Positions 16,412 through 24,631 of a stretch of 64,000 nt of DNA are shown piece by piece. Below the pieces are notes generated by a model. That model did no database searches and was not told where the DNA came from. It was given only the letters and a program-made list of their open reading frames with translations. The DNA is taken from NCBI GenBank assembly GCA_900541355.1, contig UQJU01000002.1, forward strand, positions 11,623-75,622. The letters run 5' to 3'. The translations under genes and the position numbers were made by a program. Position 1 is the first letter of the stretch. The number at the start of each line of letters is the position of its first letter. Source of the stretch: Candidatus Avelusimicrobium fimicolum. GTDB taxonomy: Bacteria > Elusimicrobiota > Elusimicrobia > Elusimicrobiales > Elusimicrobiaceae.

Positions 16412-16896
16412 TTAGCCTCCCGTTTAGTAGCGTGAAAAAATAAAGACAATACAAATAAACACGCACCAATGGTAATGAACGAGTCCGCCACGTTAAACAC
16501 GGGCCAAACCCGAAAATCTAAAAAGTCCACTACAAAGCCTAACGTTATTCTATCATAAAGATTGCCCAATGCACCCGCCAAAATGAAAACAGCCCCCCAT
16601 TTGACGAGTTTCCCGTGCGACGTTAGGTCCTTCCAACTAAACACCATATATGCAATTACGGCAAGCATTACAAAAATAAGTGCAAAATTGCCGTTTTGCA
16701 TCATACCAAAAGCCGCGCCCGTATTTTCCACATACCGCAGGTGGAAAAACGGGCACAGTTCCAAAGGATTTTCCGGCAGCAGATACAAAGCCAATACTTT
16801 GGTTATGCGGTCCAAAAATAAAATTCCGGCAACGCCCCACAGCACCGCTTTGTTCTGCCCGCACCAAGCAAGGGCGGTTTTCAGCCCTTTAAGCAT
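16408..16896 (-). CDS. lspA: Lipoprotein signal peptidase
   Basis: 162 residues, four membrane helices. The aspartyl active site is visible as GALGNLYDRI and NVADSFITIGA, both typical of LspA. It removes signal peptides from prolipoproteins in the inner membrane. The frame is open for a further 68 codons upstream inside ileS, but similarity starts at MLKGLKTALAW, which I take as the start; it overlaps ileS by 8 bases. The ileS-lspA order is common in bacteria. Confidence 0.93.
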   Translation of the reverse strand: MLKGLKTALAWCGQNKAVLWGVAGILFLDRITKVLALYLLPENPLELCPFFHLRYVENTGAAFGMMQNGNFALIFVMLAVIAYMVFSWKDLTSHGKLVKWGAVFILAGALGNLYDRITLGFVVDFLDFRVWPVFNVADSFITIGACLFVLSLFFHATKREAK

Positions 16897-19708
16897 CGGC
16901 TTTTTCCTCGCCGTCCACTTGGATATGCTCTTTTTCAAGCACCTCGGCGCAGCGGGCGCACAAGTCGGCATATTGCGTATTGGAACCGACATCTTCCTTC
17001 CATTGCCAACAGCGGGCGCATTTATGTCCGGCGGCGTGCTCGCAAGATACGGACAGTTCATCTGCTCCGTCCGCAATTTCCACCGCAGAGACAATGGCAA
17101 TTTCCGGCCACAGGTCTTTGGTTTCCTGCAAAAATTCCTTCATTTCCGGTTTAGATGTTTTGAAAATGACCTTGGCTTCCAACGACGAGCCAATCACTCC
17201 TTTTTGACGGGCATCTTCCAACACTTTTTGTACGGTTTCACGCACGCGGCGGATTTTGTTCCATTTTTCTTCCAACTTCACATCCGGAATCAGCGAAGCG
17301 TTTGCCGGCATATTGGAAAGGAAAATACTCTGCGGCAATTCACGCCCCAAGGCAGTTTTGCGCAGTTCCTGCCAAGCTTCTTCGGCCGTAAAGGAAAGCA
17401 CCGGCGCCATTAATTGGAGCAGGGTTACCGCTATTTCCGCCAGCACGGTTTGCGCACTGCGGCGCGCCGGAGACGAAGCCCCGAGCGTATATAAGCGGTC
17501 TTTGGAAGCATCCAGCATAAAGGAGGACAAATCCAAAATACAGAAATCGGTAATAGCACGCATAGCGCGGCGGAAATTAAATTCCTCATAGCCGGCGTGG
17601 ACTTCTTGGATTAACGCATCCAAGCGGCCCAACATATAGCGGTCCATTTCGGCTAATTCTTTACCGGGGACCTGGTGCAAGGCCGGGTCGTAATCGGACA
17701 AGTTACCAAGTGCATAGCGCACCGTGTTGCGGATTTTGCGGTAGGTATCAATCGGCCCGCCCAAAATCTCGTCCGAAATGCGCACGTCGCCTTGGTAGTC
17801 GGCAAAGGACACCCACAAGCGCAAAATATCCGCACCGTATTTATTAATTACATCTTCGGGATCAACGCTGTTGCCCAACGATTTGTGCATCGGGCGGCCT
17901 TGCTGGTCCAACACCATACCGTGCGTTAAAATGGTTTTAAACGGAGCGGTTCCCTCCAAGGTGAAAGACGGGATATACGAACTTTGGAACCAACCGCGGT
18001 GCTGGTCGGAGCCTTCGGAATATACATCCGCCGGAAAGTCCAAACCGCGGTCCTTTAATACCGCCGCCCAGGACACACCGGAATCCAACCAAACGTCTAA
18101 AATATCCGTTTCTTTTCTAAATTCGTGGCAACCGCAATCACAATGGTATCCTTCCGGCATTAATTTTTCCACCGGGTCGGTAAACCAGAAATCGGAGCCT
18201 TCGTCCATAGCGCGCGTTTTAATGAAATCAAACAACTCGTGGTTGACCTGGGCTTTGCCGCATTTTTTGCAATACAAAATCGTTACGGGAGTGCCCCAGA
18301 AGCGTTGGCGGGACAAGCACCAATCTGGGCGCAAACCAATCATAGAGCGCATACGTTCCGCGCCGCCGGCAGGATAGAATTTGACGTTGGAGAGGTTGTC
18401 CATTAATTTCTGGCGCAAGCCGTCTTTATCAATACTCATAAACCATTGTTCCGTCGCGCGGAAAATAATCGGGTTATGGCAGCGCCAGCAATGCGGATAA
18501 CTGTGCGTAATTTCCTGCTCTTTAATAAGAGCGCCGGTTTCATCTAATTTTTTGACCATTAACGGGTTTGCTTCAAAAACGTGCATCCCTTCAAAAATGC
18601 CCGCATCCTTGGTATAGCAACCCTTTTCGTCCACGGGGCAGAAAGTTTCCAAACCCCATTGTTTGCCGGCGCGGAAATCGTCCTCGCCGTGGCCGGGAGC
18701 AATATGAACAATACCCGTACCCGCATCCATAGTTACAAAGTCGGTCCAAATAATCGGGTTTTCCTTGTGGGTAAGCGGGTGAAAATACTTCATCCCCACC
18801 AAATTGGCACCGGGCACCTTGCCCGCTTGGGTGCAATCCAAGCCGGATACTTTCAAAAATTCTTCCGCCAATTTTTCAGCCAAAATGTAATATTCCCGGG
18901 TGTTGGAATCTTGTAAAACAACGTAATCCTCGGTATTGGAAACGGCCGCCGCCATATTGGACGGAATCGTCCACGGCGTGGTAGTCCAAATAACAAGGCT
19001 GATGGGTTTTGCGTAATCCAAATCGCCCAATACTTCTTTATTGGGATTAGCCAATTTAAAGCGCAAATAAATAGACGAAGATTTTACATCTTTATATTCG
19101 GTTTCCGCGTCGGCAAGGGCCGTTTCGCAATGGGAACACCAGGTAATTGTTTTTTGGCCCTTATAAACGTATCCTTTTTCAATTAAATCTAAAAATACAC
19201 CAATGGTAACGCCTTCGTAGCGCGGGGACATCGTCAAATACGGGTTATCCCAATCGCCCTGCACGCCCAAGCGCTTGAAACCTTGGCGTTGGATATCAAT
19301 AAACTTTGCAGCAAAGGCGCGTGCTTTTTTGCGGAAAGCGGGCACATCCGTAATGTGCTTTTTATCTTGTTTTAATTCTTTTAAAAGCGCCTGCTCAATC
19401 GGCAGTCCGTGGCAATCCCACCCCGGCACATACGGCGTATAACAGCCGGACATAGCGCGGCTTTTTAAAATAATATCCTTAATGGTTTTATCAAGTGCGT
19501 GTCCAATATGAATTTTTCCGTTGGCATAGGGCGGCCCGTCGTGCAAGACAAAGTGCCTGCCGGCCTCGTTCTTTTTGAGCATTGCTTCGTACAAATGGAT
19601 AGATTTCCAAAAGTCTAAAATTTTAGGCTCTTTTTGCGCCAAACCGGCACGCATCGGGAAGTCCGTCTTGGGTAACAAAACGGTATGGGAATACTTATTT
19701 TTTGCCAT
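16889..19708 (-). CDS. ileS: Isoleucyl-tRNA synthetase
   Basis: About 939 residues, full length. Class I signature HIGHALDKTIKD near residue 70, editing domain in the middle, and a KMSKS-loop variant, MHKSLGNS, near 595. The C-terminal zinc finger CARCWQWKEDVG...CARC is present. It charges tRNA-Ile with isoleucine and edits valine. I prefer the ATG at 19708 (MAKNKYSH) over the GTG four codons upstream because GGAG sits 11 bases before it and would abut the GTG. The MHKS variant occurs in some IleS and need not mean loss of function. Confidence 0.95.
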   Translation of the reverse strand: MAKNKYSHTVLLPKTDFPMRAGLAQKEPKILDFWKSIHLYEAMLKKNEAGRHFVLHDGPPYANGKIHIGHALDKTIKDIILKSRAMSGCYTPYVPGWDCHGLPIEQALLKELKQDKKHITDVPAFRKKARAFAAKFIDIQRQGFKRLGVQGDWDNPYLTMSPRYEGVTIGVFLDLIEKGYVYKGQKTITWCSHCETALADAETEYKDVKSSSIYLRFKLANPNKEVLGDLDYAKPISLVIWTTTPWTIPSNMAAAVSNTEDYVVLQDSNTREYYILAEKLAEEFLKVSGLDCTQAGKVPGANLVGMKYFHPLTHKENPIIWTDFVTMDAGTGIVHIAPGHGEDDFRAGKQWGLETFCPVDEKGCYTKDAGIFEGMHVFEANPLMVKKLDETGALIKEQEITHSYPHCWRCHNPIIFRATEQWFMSIDKDGLRQKLMDNLSNVKFYPAGGAERMRSMIGLRPDWCLSRQRFWGTPVTILYCKKCGKAQVNHELFDFIKTRAMDEGSDFWFTDPVEKLMPEGYHCDCGCHEFRKETDILDVWLDSGVSWAAVLKDRGLDFPADVYSEGSDQHRGWFQSSYIPSFTLEGTAPFKTILTHGMVLDQQGRPMHKSLGNSVDPEDVINKYGADILRLWVSFADYQGDVRISDEILGGPIDTYRKIRNTVRYALGNLSDYDPALHQVPGKELAEMDRYMLGRLDALIQEVHAGYEEFNFRRAMRAITDFCILDLSSFMLDASKDRLYTLGASSPARRSAQTVLAEIAVTLLQLMAPVLSFTAEEAWQELRKTALGRELPQSIFLSNMPANASLIPDVKLEEKWNKIRRVRETVQKVLEDARQKGVIGSSLEAKVIFKTSKPEMKEFLQETKDLWPEIAIVSAVEIADGADELSVSCEHAAGHKCARCWQWKEDVGSNTQYADLCARCAEVLEKEHIQVDGEEKADA

Positions 19709-19780
19709 TGAAAAATTCACTCCAAATATAAGGATAATTATATTATAGAAAATTTAAAGAAAAGAAAACGCACCTAAACG

Positions 19781-20320
19781 CTAAAAACTCCACCACTCCG
19801 ATTCTTCCTGTCGCGCACCCATTGCTTTACAAAACCGGGCACCCTCTTTGGCTGCTTGGGCATCCACCTCCGCGGTAGTAAAAGAACATTCCCGGCCAAA
19901 AAAACCTTTCCCATCCAAAAGCCACGGAATAAACGTAATACGAAAAGCGGCTGGAAGCGTATCATCAACTCCTAAAACAGTAAGGAAAGGCTCCTTTATA
20001 ATGATAAGTTCTGTTTTATTTTTTCTATATGTAGAAATAATTTCCGGGTTTGGGGAAAAATTGTGAAATTCGCCATTTGAGCCGGACACTCCATTTTGAA
20101 AACCACTAAATGAAATATCCAAATCTTCCCAGTTTTGGGTAAATGTACCATTTGCCAAATAATACATCCGCTCCGCCTTGTAAATTTGCTCCACATAGGA
20201 ACGCAAATTTCCATACTTTACCCTAGCAACAGCCTTTTGGTATTGGGGCACGGAAACCGACACCAAAATACCTAAAATCAAAACAACCACCAACATTTCT
20301 ACAAGCGTAAAACCTTTCAT
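19781..20320 (-). CDS. Type IV pilin-like protein
   Basis: 179 residues. Class III signal MKGFTLVEMLVVVLILGILV: cut after Gly3, Phe+1, Glu+5, then the long N-terminal helix with PQYQKAVARVKYGNLRSYVEQIYKAE. The globular part has two Cys in the C-terminal half. Prepilin peptidase would process it for a type IV pilus or type II secretion-like fibre; no assembly genes are in the window. The ATG is one base after the stop of the DtxR-type regulator and uses a ribosome-binding site inside that gene, so it is translationally coupled to it, an odd pairing. Confidence 0.85.
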   Translation of the reverse strand: MKGFTLVEMLVVVLILGILVSVSVPQYQKAVARVKYGNLRSYVEQIYKAERMYYLANGTFTQNWEDLDISFSGFQNGVSGSNGEFHNFSPNPEIISTYRKNKTELIIIKEPFLTVLGVDDTLPAAFRITFIPWLLDGKGFFGRECSFTTAEVDAQAAKEGARFCKAMGARQEESEWWSF

Positions 20321-20321
20321 A

Positions 20322-20705
20322 TTATCTTTCCTCGCCCGTTTGCTTGTGCAAATAATCGTGCAGTTTTTCAAGTGTTTCGCGGCTAATGGTATGCTCCATT
20401 TTACAAGCATCAATATCAGCCGTTCTTGGCGTTACGCCCAACACTTGTATTAAAAAACGGCTCAAAATAGCGTGGCGCTTTTTAACGTCCTCAGCGGCGC
20501 GGCGGCCTTTGGCGGTCAGTTCAATGCCCTTATAGGGTTGGTGAACCATATATCCGGCTTCCGTCAGCGCCTTTACCGCTCCCGTAACGCTGGGGGTTTT
20601 TACGCCCAACATGTCGCGGATATCGCTCACGCGGGCAATGCCTGCCTCGTTGGCACAAAGCGAAACGGCCTCTAAATAATCTTCCATATTAGACGTTAAT
20701 TTCAT
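20322..20705 (-). CDS. DtxR/MntR-family metal-dependent regulator
   Basis: 127 residues: N-terminal winged helix (NMEDYLEAV to GIELTAKG, about 7-66) then the dimerisation and metal-binding helix region. Candidate metal ligands are Glu8/Asp9, Glu12, His78 and the C-K-M-E-H run (Cys101, Glu104, His105). A Cys at that position is the DtxR/IdeR (iron) pattern rather than the MntR pattern. No C-terminal SH3 domain. Such proteins repress metal uptake genes when the metal is plentiful. No obvious operator palindrome or uptake gene is adjacent; a pilin gene follows in the same unit. Confidence 0.85.
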   Translation of the reverse strand: MKLTSNMEDYLEAVSLCANEAGIARVSDIRDMLGVKTPSVTGAVKALTEAGYMVHQPYKGIELTAKGRRAAEDVKKRHAILSRFLIQVLGVTPRTADIDACKMEHTISRETLEKLHDYLHKQTGEER

Positions 20706-20811
20706 ACTTTTCCCCCGTAAGGCATTTGTGTATATCTTAACATATTTTTATTCTCTTGCTTTTGCCCGGTAGATTTGCTTATATGGGAGTATCCCCCTCC
20801 AAGGAGCGTTT

Positions 20812-22161
20812 ATGGACACGAATACTTACATCGCCGGTTTTATGGAAACACAAGTAAAAAAGGACCCCGCCCAAAAGGTTTTTCATCAGGCGGTGTTTGA
20901 AGTAGTCAGCACCTTAAAGCCCGTTTTGGAGCAAAAGCCCCTGTACATCAAAGAACGCATTTTAGAGCGTATCGTAGAGCCGGAACGCACCATTATTTTC
21001 CGCGTGCCGTGGCAAGACGACAAAGGCGAAATTCACGTCAACCGCGGGTTCCGCGTGCAATACAACAGCGCCCTAGGCCCCTATAAAGGCGGGATGCGCT
21101 TTCACGCCACGGTTACGCAGGATGTACTTAAATTTTTAGGGTTTGAACAAGTCTTTAAAAACAGTTTAACCACCCTCCCGTTAGGCGGCGGAAAAGGCGG
21201 AAGTGATTTTGACACGCGCGGCAAGTCCGACAGCGAAGTAATGCGCTTTTGCCACTCCTTTATCAACGAACTTTACCACCATATTGGCTATCACACCGAT
21301 ATCCCGGCAGGCGACCTGGGCTGCGGGGCGCGCGAAATCGGTTATATGTTCGGGCAATACAAAAAATTAACCAACGATTTTACGGGTGCGTTTACCGGTA
21401 AAAAACCCAACTGGGGCGGCAGCCTTTTACGCCCGGAAGCCACCGGCTACGGCGTGGCGTATTTTGCCCAAGAAATGCTGGCAACACGCGGGGACAGTTT
21501 AAAAGGAAAAACGTGTATCGTTTCCGGCACGGGAAATGTGGGTATTTACGCCATAGAAAAATTAACGCAGTTGGGCGGAAAAGTTGTCGGGTTTATGGAC
21601 TACGACGGGAGCATTTACGACAGCCACGGGGTAGATGAGGAAAAACTGGCCTTCTTAAAAGATTTGGTATTTGTCCGCCGTGGAAGTTTAAAAGAATATT
21701 CCAAAAAATTTAAAGAGGCCCAATTCCGTCCGGCCCAAAAGACGTGGGATATCCCGTGTGAGGTGGCCTGCCCCACCGCGTGCGAAAACGAACTGAACGA
21801 AACAGATGCCAAAACGCTCCTTAAAAATGGTTGCAAATGCGTCTGCGAAGGCTCCAATATGCCTTGCACGCCAGGCGCGATTGCGGCTTTTCAAGCGGCT
21901 GATATTTTGTATTCCCCCGGCAAGGCTTCCAACGCGGGCGGTGTGGCGGTGTCCGGTTTAGAGATGACACAAAACAGTATGCGCGTGTATTGGACACGCG
22001 AGGAAGTGGATAAATACTTACAGCGCATTATGTCCAATATTCACGCCAGTTGTCTATCGTCTGCGGCGGAATACGGTTTGGCAGGCAATTATATGGCGGG
22101 TGCAAATATTGCGGGCTTTAAAAAAGTAGCCGACGCTATGATAGACCAAGGGTTAGTGTAA
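20812..22161 (+). CDS. gdhA: NADP-specific glutamate dehydrogenase
   Basis: 449 residues, the hexameric bacterial type. Seen: RVPWQDDKGEIHVNRGFRVQ, GPYKGGMRFH with the substrate lysines, PLGGGKGGSDFD, PAGDLGCGAREIG and the Rossmann segment VSGTGNVGIYAIEKL. It interconverts glutamate and 2-oxoglutarate plus ammonia. AAGGAG precedes the ATG. Monocistronic, closed by a long two-part terminator shared with the convergent symporter gene. In amino-acid fermenters this enzyme links transamination to ammonia release; that role is inference here. Confidence 0.96.
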   Translation: MDTNTYIAGFMETQVKKDPAQKVFHQAVFEVVSTLKPVLEQKPLYIKERILERIVEPERTIIFRVPWQDDKGEIHVNRGFRVQYNSALGPYKGGMRFHATVTQDVLKFLGFEQVFKNSLTTLPLGGGKGGSDFDTRGKSDSEVMRFCHSFINELYHHIGYHTDIPAGDLGCGAREIGYMFGQYKKLTNDFTGAFTGKKPNWGGSLLRPEATGYGVAYFAQEMLATRGDSLKGKTCIVSGTGNVGIYAIEKLTQLGGKVVGFMDYDGSIYDSHGVDEEKLAFLKDLVFVRRGSLKEYSKKFKEAQFRPAQKTWDIPCEVACPTACENELNETDAKTLLKNGCKCVCEGSNMPCTPGAIAAFQAADILYSPGKASNAGGVAVSGLEMTQNSMRVYWTREEVDKYLQRIMSNIHASCLSSAAEYGLAGNYMAGANIAGFKKVADAMIDQGLV

Positions 22162-22189
22162 TCACTCTGCTGTCTTTTGATGACAGATA

Positions 22190-22243
22190 ATGTAAAAATC
22201 CGGGTTCCCACCTACAAGGAACCCGGATTAATAATTTTTACAT
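22190..22243. terminator. Bidirectional terminator between gdhA and the symporter
   Basis: CCGGGTTCC (22200-22208) pairs with GGAACCCGG (22218-22226), extended by ATGTAAAAAT with ATTTTTACAT. Confidence 0.85.
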
Positions 22244-22251
22244 CTTTCTTG

Positions 22252-23475
22252 CTAATTGGCCGGCGCACTCGGCGCAGGCTGTTGCGGGGCGCGGCGGGAA
22301 TATATTTTATTCACTATGACCGCAATAGACCCGTCCCCGGTTACGTTGCACGCCGTACCGAAAGAGTCCATCGCAATATAAAGCGCAATCATTAGGCCGA
22401 GTTCCGCTTCGCCAAAGCCAAGCATACTTTGCAAAATACCCAATGCCGCCATAATGGCCCCACCCGGCACACCGGGAGCCGCCACCATTGTTACCCCCAG
22501 CATACAAATAAACCCGGCAAACTGTTCAAAAGGCATATTCATCCCGCTCATAAATACGATAGCCAAAGCACAGGCCACAATCTTCATTGTACTGCCGGAA
22601 AGGTGAATCGTAGCGCACAAGGGCACCACAAAGCCGGCCACCTCTTCGCGCACGCCTATTTTGACCGTTTGTTTAAGCGTTACGGGAATTGTAGCCGCAG
22701 AGGACTGCGTTCCCAAAGCCGTCATATAGGCGACCAACATTGTTTTGAGCATACTAAACGGATTCTTCCGCGCAATTACCCCCGCCAACACAAATTGCAA
22801 CACAAGCATTACGGCCGTTATCGCAAAAATAAGTACGATAATTTTGGCAAATACGCCAAGTACAGAAACAACCTGCCCGGCGACCGTCATATTTAAAAAA
22901 ATGCCAAAAATGTAATACGGAAGCAGCGGGATAATCACGCGCGCAATCACACGGTCAATAATATCGCGCAAATCCAGCATTACCCCCTTTAAACGGCTCC
23001 CCTGGATAACCGCCATACCAAGCCCCAATGTAAAAGCCAGCACCAGGGCTGTCATTACGTCCATTAAAGGCGGCATTGCCACCGTAAAATAGGGCTTTAA
23101 TTCCGCCCCTGCGGCAAACTGCGTCGTTTTAGCGGTGGTATCCAGCAAATAAGGGAAAGTTAATTCGGAAATGCCATAACTAAAAAACCCTGATGCCAGC
23201 GTAAACCCATATGCAAGCACAGCCGTAATAAAAAGGAGCCTGCCCGCACTGCGCCCCAATTCGGCAATTCCCGGAGCCACCAAGCCCACAATCAGCAACG
23301 GAATAATAAAACCCAAAAAGTTGCCAAACAAACCGTTAAAGGTTAGCGACACGCGCACCAGCCACTCCGGAAAGAACAGACCGCACGCAATACCCGCCGC
23401 AATAGCGCAAATCACGCCCGGCAGTAAACCCCATTTTAATTTAAGGTGTAATTTTCTTTTTTTGAATTTAATCAT
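22252..23475 (-). CDS. Dicarboxylate/amino acid:cation symporter (DAACS family)
   Basis: 407 residues, about eight membrane helices and re-entrant loops. The serine-rich loop SSAATIPVTLKQTVKIG (about 260-275) and the following HLSGSTMKI segment are hallmarks of the GltP/DctA/SstT family. It imports glutamate, aspartate, C4-dicarboxylates or serine with Na+ or H+; the substrate cannot be named from sequence. Convergent with gdhA, so a role in glutamate uptake is attractive but only contextual. A TATAAT box lies about 26 bases before the ATG on the reverse strand. Confidence 0.9.
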   Translation of the reverse strand: MIKFKKRKLHLKLKWGLLPGVICAIAAGIACGLFFPEWLVRVSLTFNGLFGNFLGFIIPLLIVGLVAPGIAELGRSAGRLLFITAVLAYGFTLASGFFSYGISELTFPYLLDTTAKTTQFAAGAELKPYFTVAMPPLMDVMTALVLAFTLGLGMAVIQGSRLKGVMLDLRDIIDRVIARVIIPLLPYYIFGIFLNMTVAGQVVSVLGVFAKIIVLIFAITAVMLVLQFVLAGVIARKNPFSMLKTMLVAYMTALGTQSSAATIPVTLKQTVKIGVREEVAGFVVPLCATIHLSGSTMKIVACALAIVFMSGMNMPFEQFAGFICMLGVTMVAAPGVPGGAIMAALGILQSMLGFGEAELGLMIALYIAMDSFGTACNVTGDGSIAVIVNKIYSRRAPQQPAPSAPAN

Positions 23476-23557
23476 ATATACTCTTTTGGCACAACATTTC
23501 TATTATACGAATTTGAACTAAACAGCGGTACTATTTTATCTGCGTGCGCCCATTTGC

Positions 23558-23563
23558 TAAAAT
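23558..23563 (+). promoter_or_regulatory. -10 box of the RNase H gene, leaderless type
   Basis: TGCTAAAAT, an extended -10 element, ends 6 bases before the ATG at 23570; no ribosome-binding site. Confidence 0.55.
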
Positions 23564-23569
23564 GTGGAT

Positions 23570-24151
23570 ATGCAAGTAAAAATTAATATTGACGGCGGCA
23601 GCCGCGGGAACCCCGGGCCGGGAGCCTCGGCCTATGTGATTTGCGCTATGGACGGAAAAATTTTAGCGCAAGAGGGGCATTTTATGCCCCATTGTACCAA
23701 CAACCAGGCGGAATACACCGCGTTGAAACTCGCGCTTATCAAGGCTGCGGAACTGGGGGCTACGGAACTTTTTATTATTTCGGATTCCTTACTTTTAGTA
23801 AAACAATATTTGGGTGAATATAAGATTAAAAACCCCGATTTAGCCGCCCGTATGCTGGTTATCCGCCGTTTGGCCGCGCGGTTTACTGTGCATATCAAAC
23901 ACGTTTTGCGCCATTTGAATAAGGCACCTGATGCGCTGGCCAATAAGGCAATGGATGCCAAACAATCGGTCGGGTATAACCCGATTAAACACTTGCCGGA
24001 AGATGACGAGATTTTTGATGCACCGGCGGATAAAACCAATGTCGTAAACGGTGTAGAGATAGCCCCGGTCGTGCGGGAAGAAAAAAAGCCTGCCGCTAAA
24101 AAGGGAAAAAAGCAATCCTCCGAGCAAATGGATTTGTTCGGCGGGTTTTAA
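23570..24151 (+). CDS. RNase HI-family protein
   Basis: 193 residues. The RNase H acidic residues are visible: Asp8 (INIDGGSRGNPGPG), Glu48 (TNNQAEYTALKLA), Asp72 (IISDSLLLV) and Asp121 (NKAPDALANKAMD). It would cleave RNA in RNA-DNA hybrids. Residues 135-193 form a polar Lys/Asp-rich tail not found in the minimal enzyme, ending in EQMDLFGGF. It belongs to the group often annotated as reverse-transcriptase-like/RNase HI. Start ATG 23570 was chosen over GTG 23564 because of the promoter position. Confidence 0.9.
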   Translation: MQVKINIDGGSRGNPGPGASAYVICAMDGKILAQEGHFMPHCTNNQAEYTALKLALIKAAELGATELFIISDSLLLVKQYLGEYKIKNPDLAARMLVIRRLAARFTVHIKHVLRHLNKAPDALANKAMDAKQSVGYNPIKHLPEDDEIFDAPADKTNVVNGVEIAPVVREEKKPAAKKGKKQSSEQMDLFGGF

Positions 24152-24173
24152 TTAATTTTGCTACAATATTTTG

Positions 24174-24510
24174 GGCAACCCAGATAACCGCTCCCGGCCA
24201 ATTTCGGTTTGGGGGAGGAACTTCCGGACTCCACAGGGCAAGTGCGCCGCTTGAAAAGGCGGGACGGCGGGGCCATATCACCCCGCTGGACGGAAAGTAC
24301 AACAGAAAACAAACCGCCCGCAAGGGTAAGGGTGAAATGGTGCGGTAAGAGCGCACCGCGCGTTTAGCAATAAACGCGGCACGGCAAACCCCGCACGGAG
24401 CAAGGCCAAACCGGTCCACACGCGGCCCGCGTTCGCGACCAAGTAGGCCGCCAAGAGTAATGGTTATCACAGCCTGAAAGGGCTGACAGAATCCGGGGTA
24501 TCGGTTGCTT
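24174..24510 (+). ncRNA. rnpB: RNase P RNA, bacterial class A
   Basis: Conserved parts seen in order: GGAGGAACTTCCGGACTCC, CGGAAAGTACAACAGAAA, AAGGGTGAAATGGTGCGGTA, AAGAGCGCACCGCGCG, and ACAGAATCCGGGGTATCGG near the 3' end. GCAACC at 24175-24180 pairs with GGTTGC at 24503-24508 (P1). An extended -10 box TGCTACAAT (24159-24167) lies just upstream. It is the catalytic RNA that matures the 5' ends of tRNAs. Ends are estimated. Confidence 0.95.
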
Positions 24511-24544
24511 ATCCGCGCTTTCAACCAGGGAGCGCGGATTTTTA
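24510..24544 (+). terminator. Terminator of rnpB
   Basis: ATCCGCGCT pairs with AGCGCGGAT, followed by T. Confidence 0.85.
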
Positions 24545-24631
24545 TATATAGGTCCCATATCAAATTTAGGTCTTTTGGCTCTGTTTTTTTGCTCAAAAAA
24601 CTATTATACTGATAATATTAACGGAGAACTT

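Noticed and set aside
16896..17100. N-terminal extension of LspA
   Set aside because: Those 68 codons lie in ileS and have no similarity or signal sequence.
17160..19700. Loss of function of IleS from the MHKS variant
   Set aside because: All other motifs, including the zinc finger, are intact, and similar variants are known in working enzymes.
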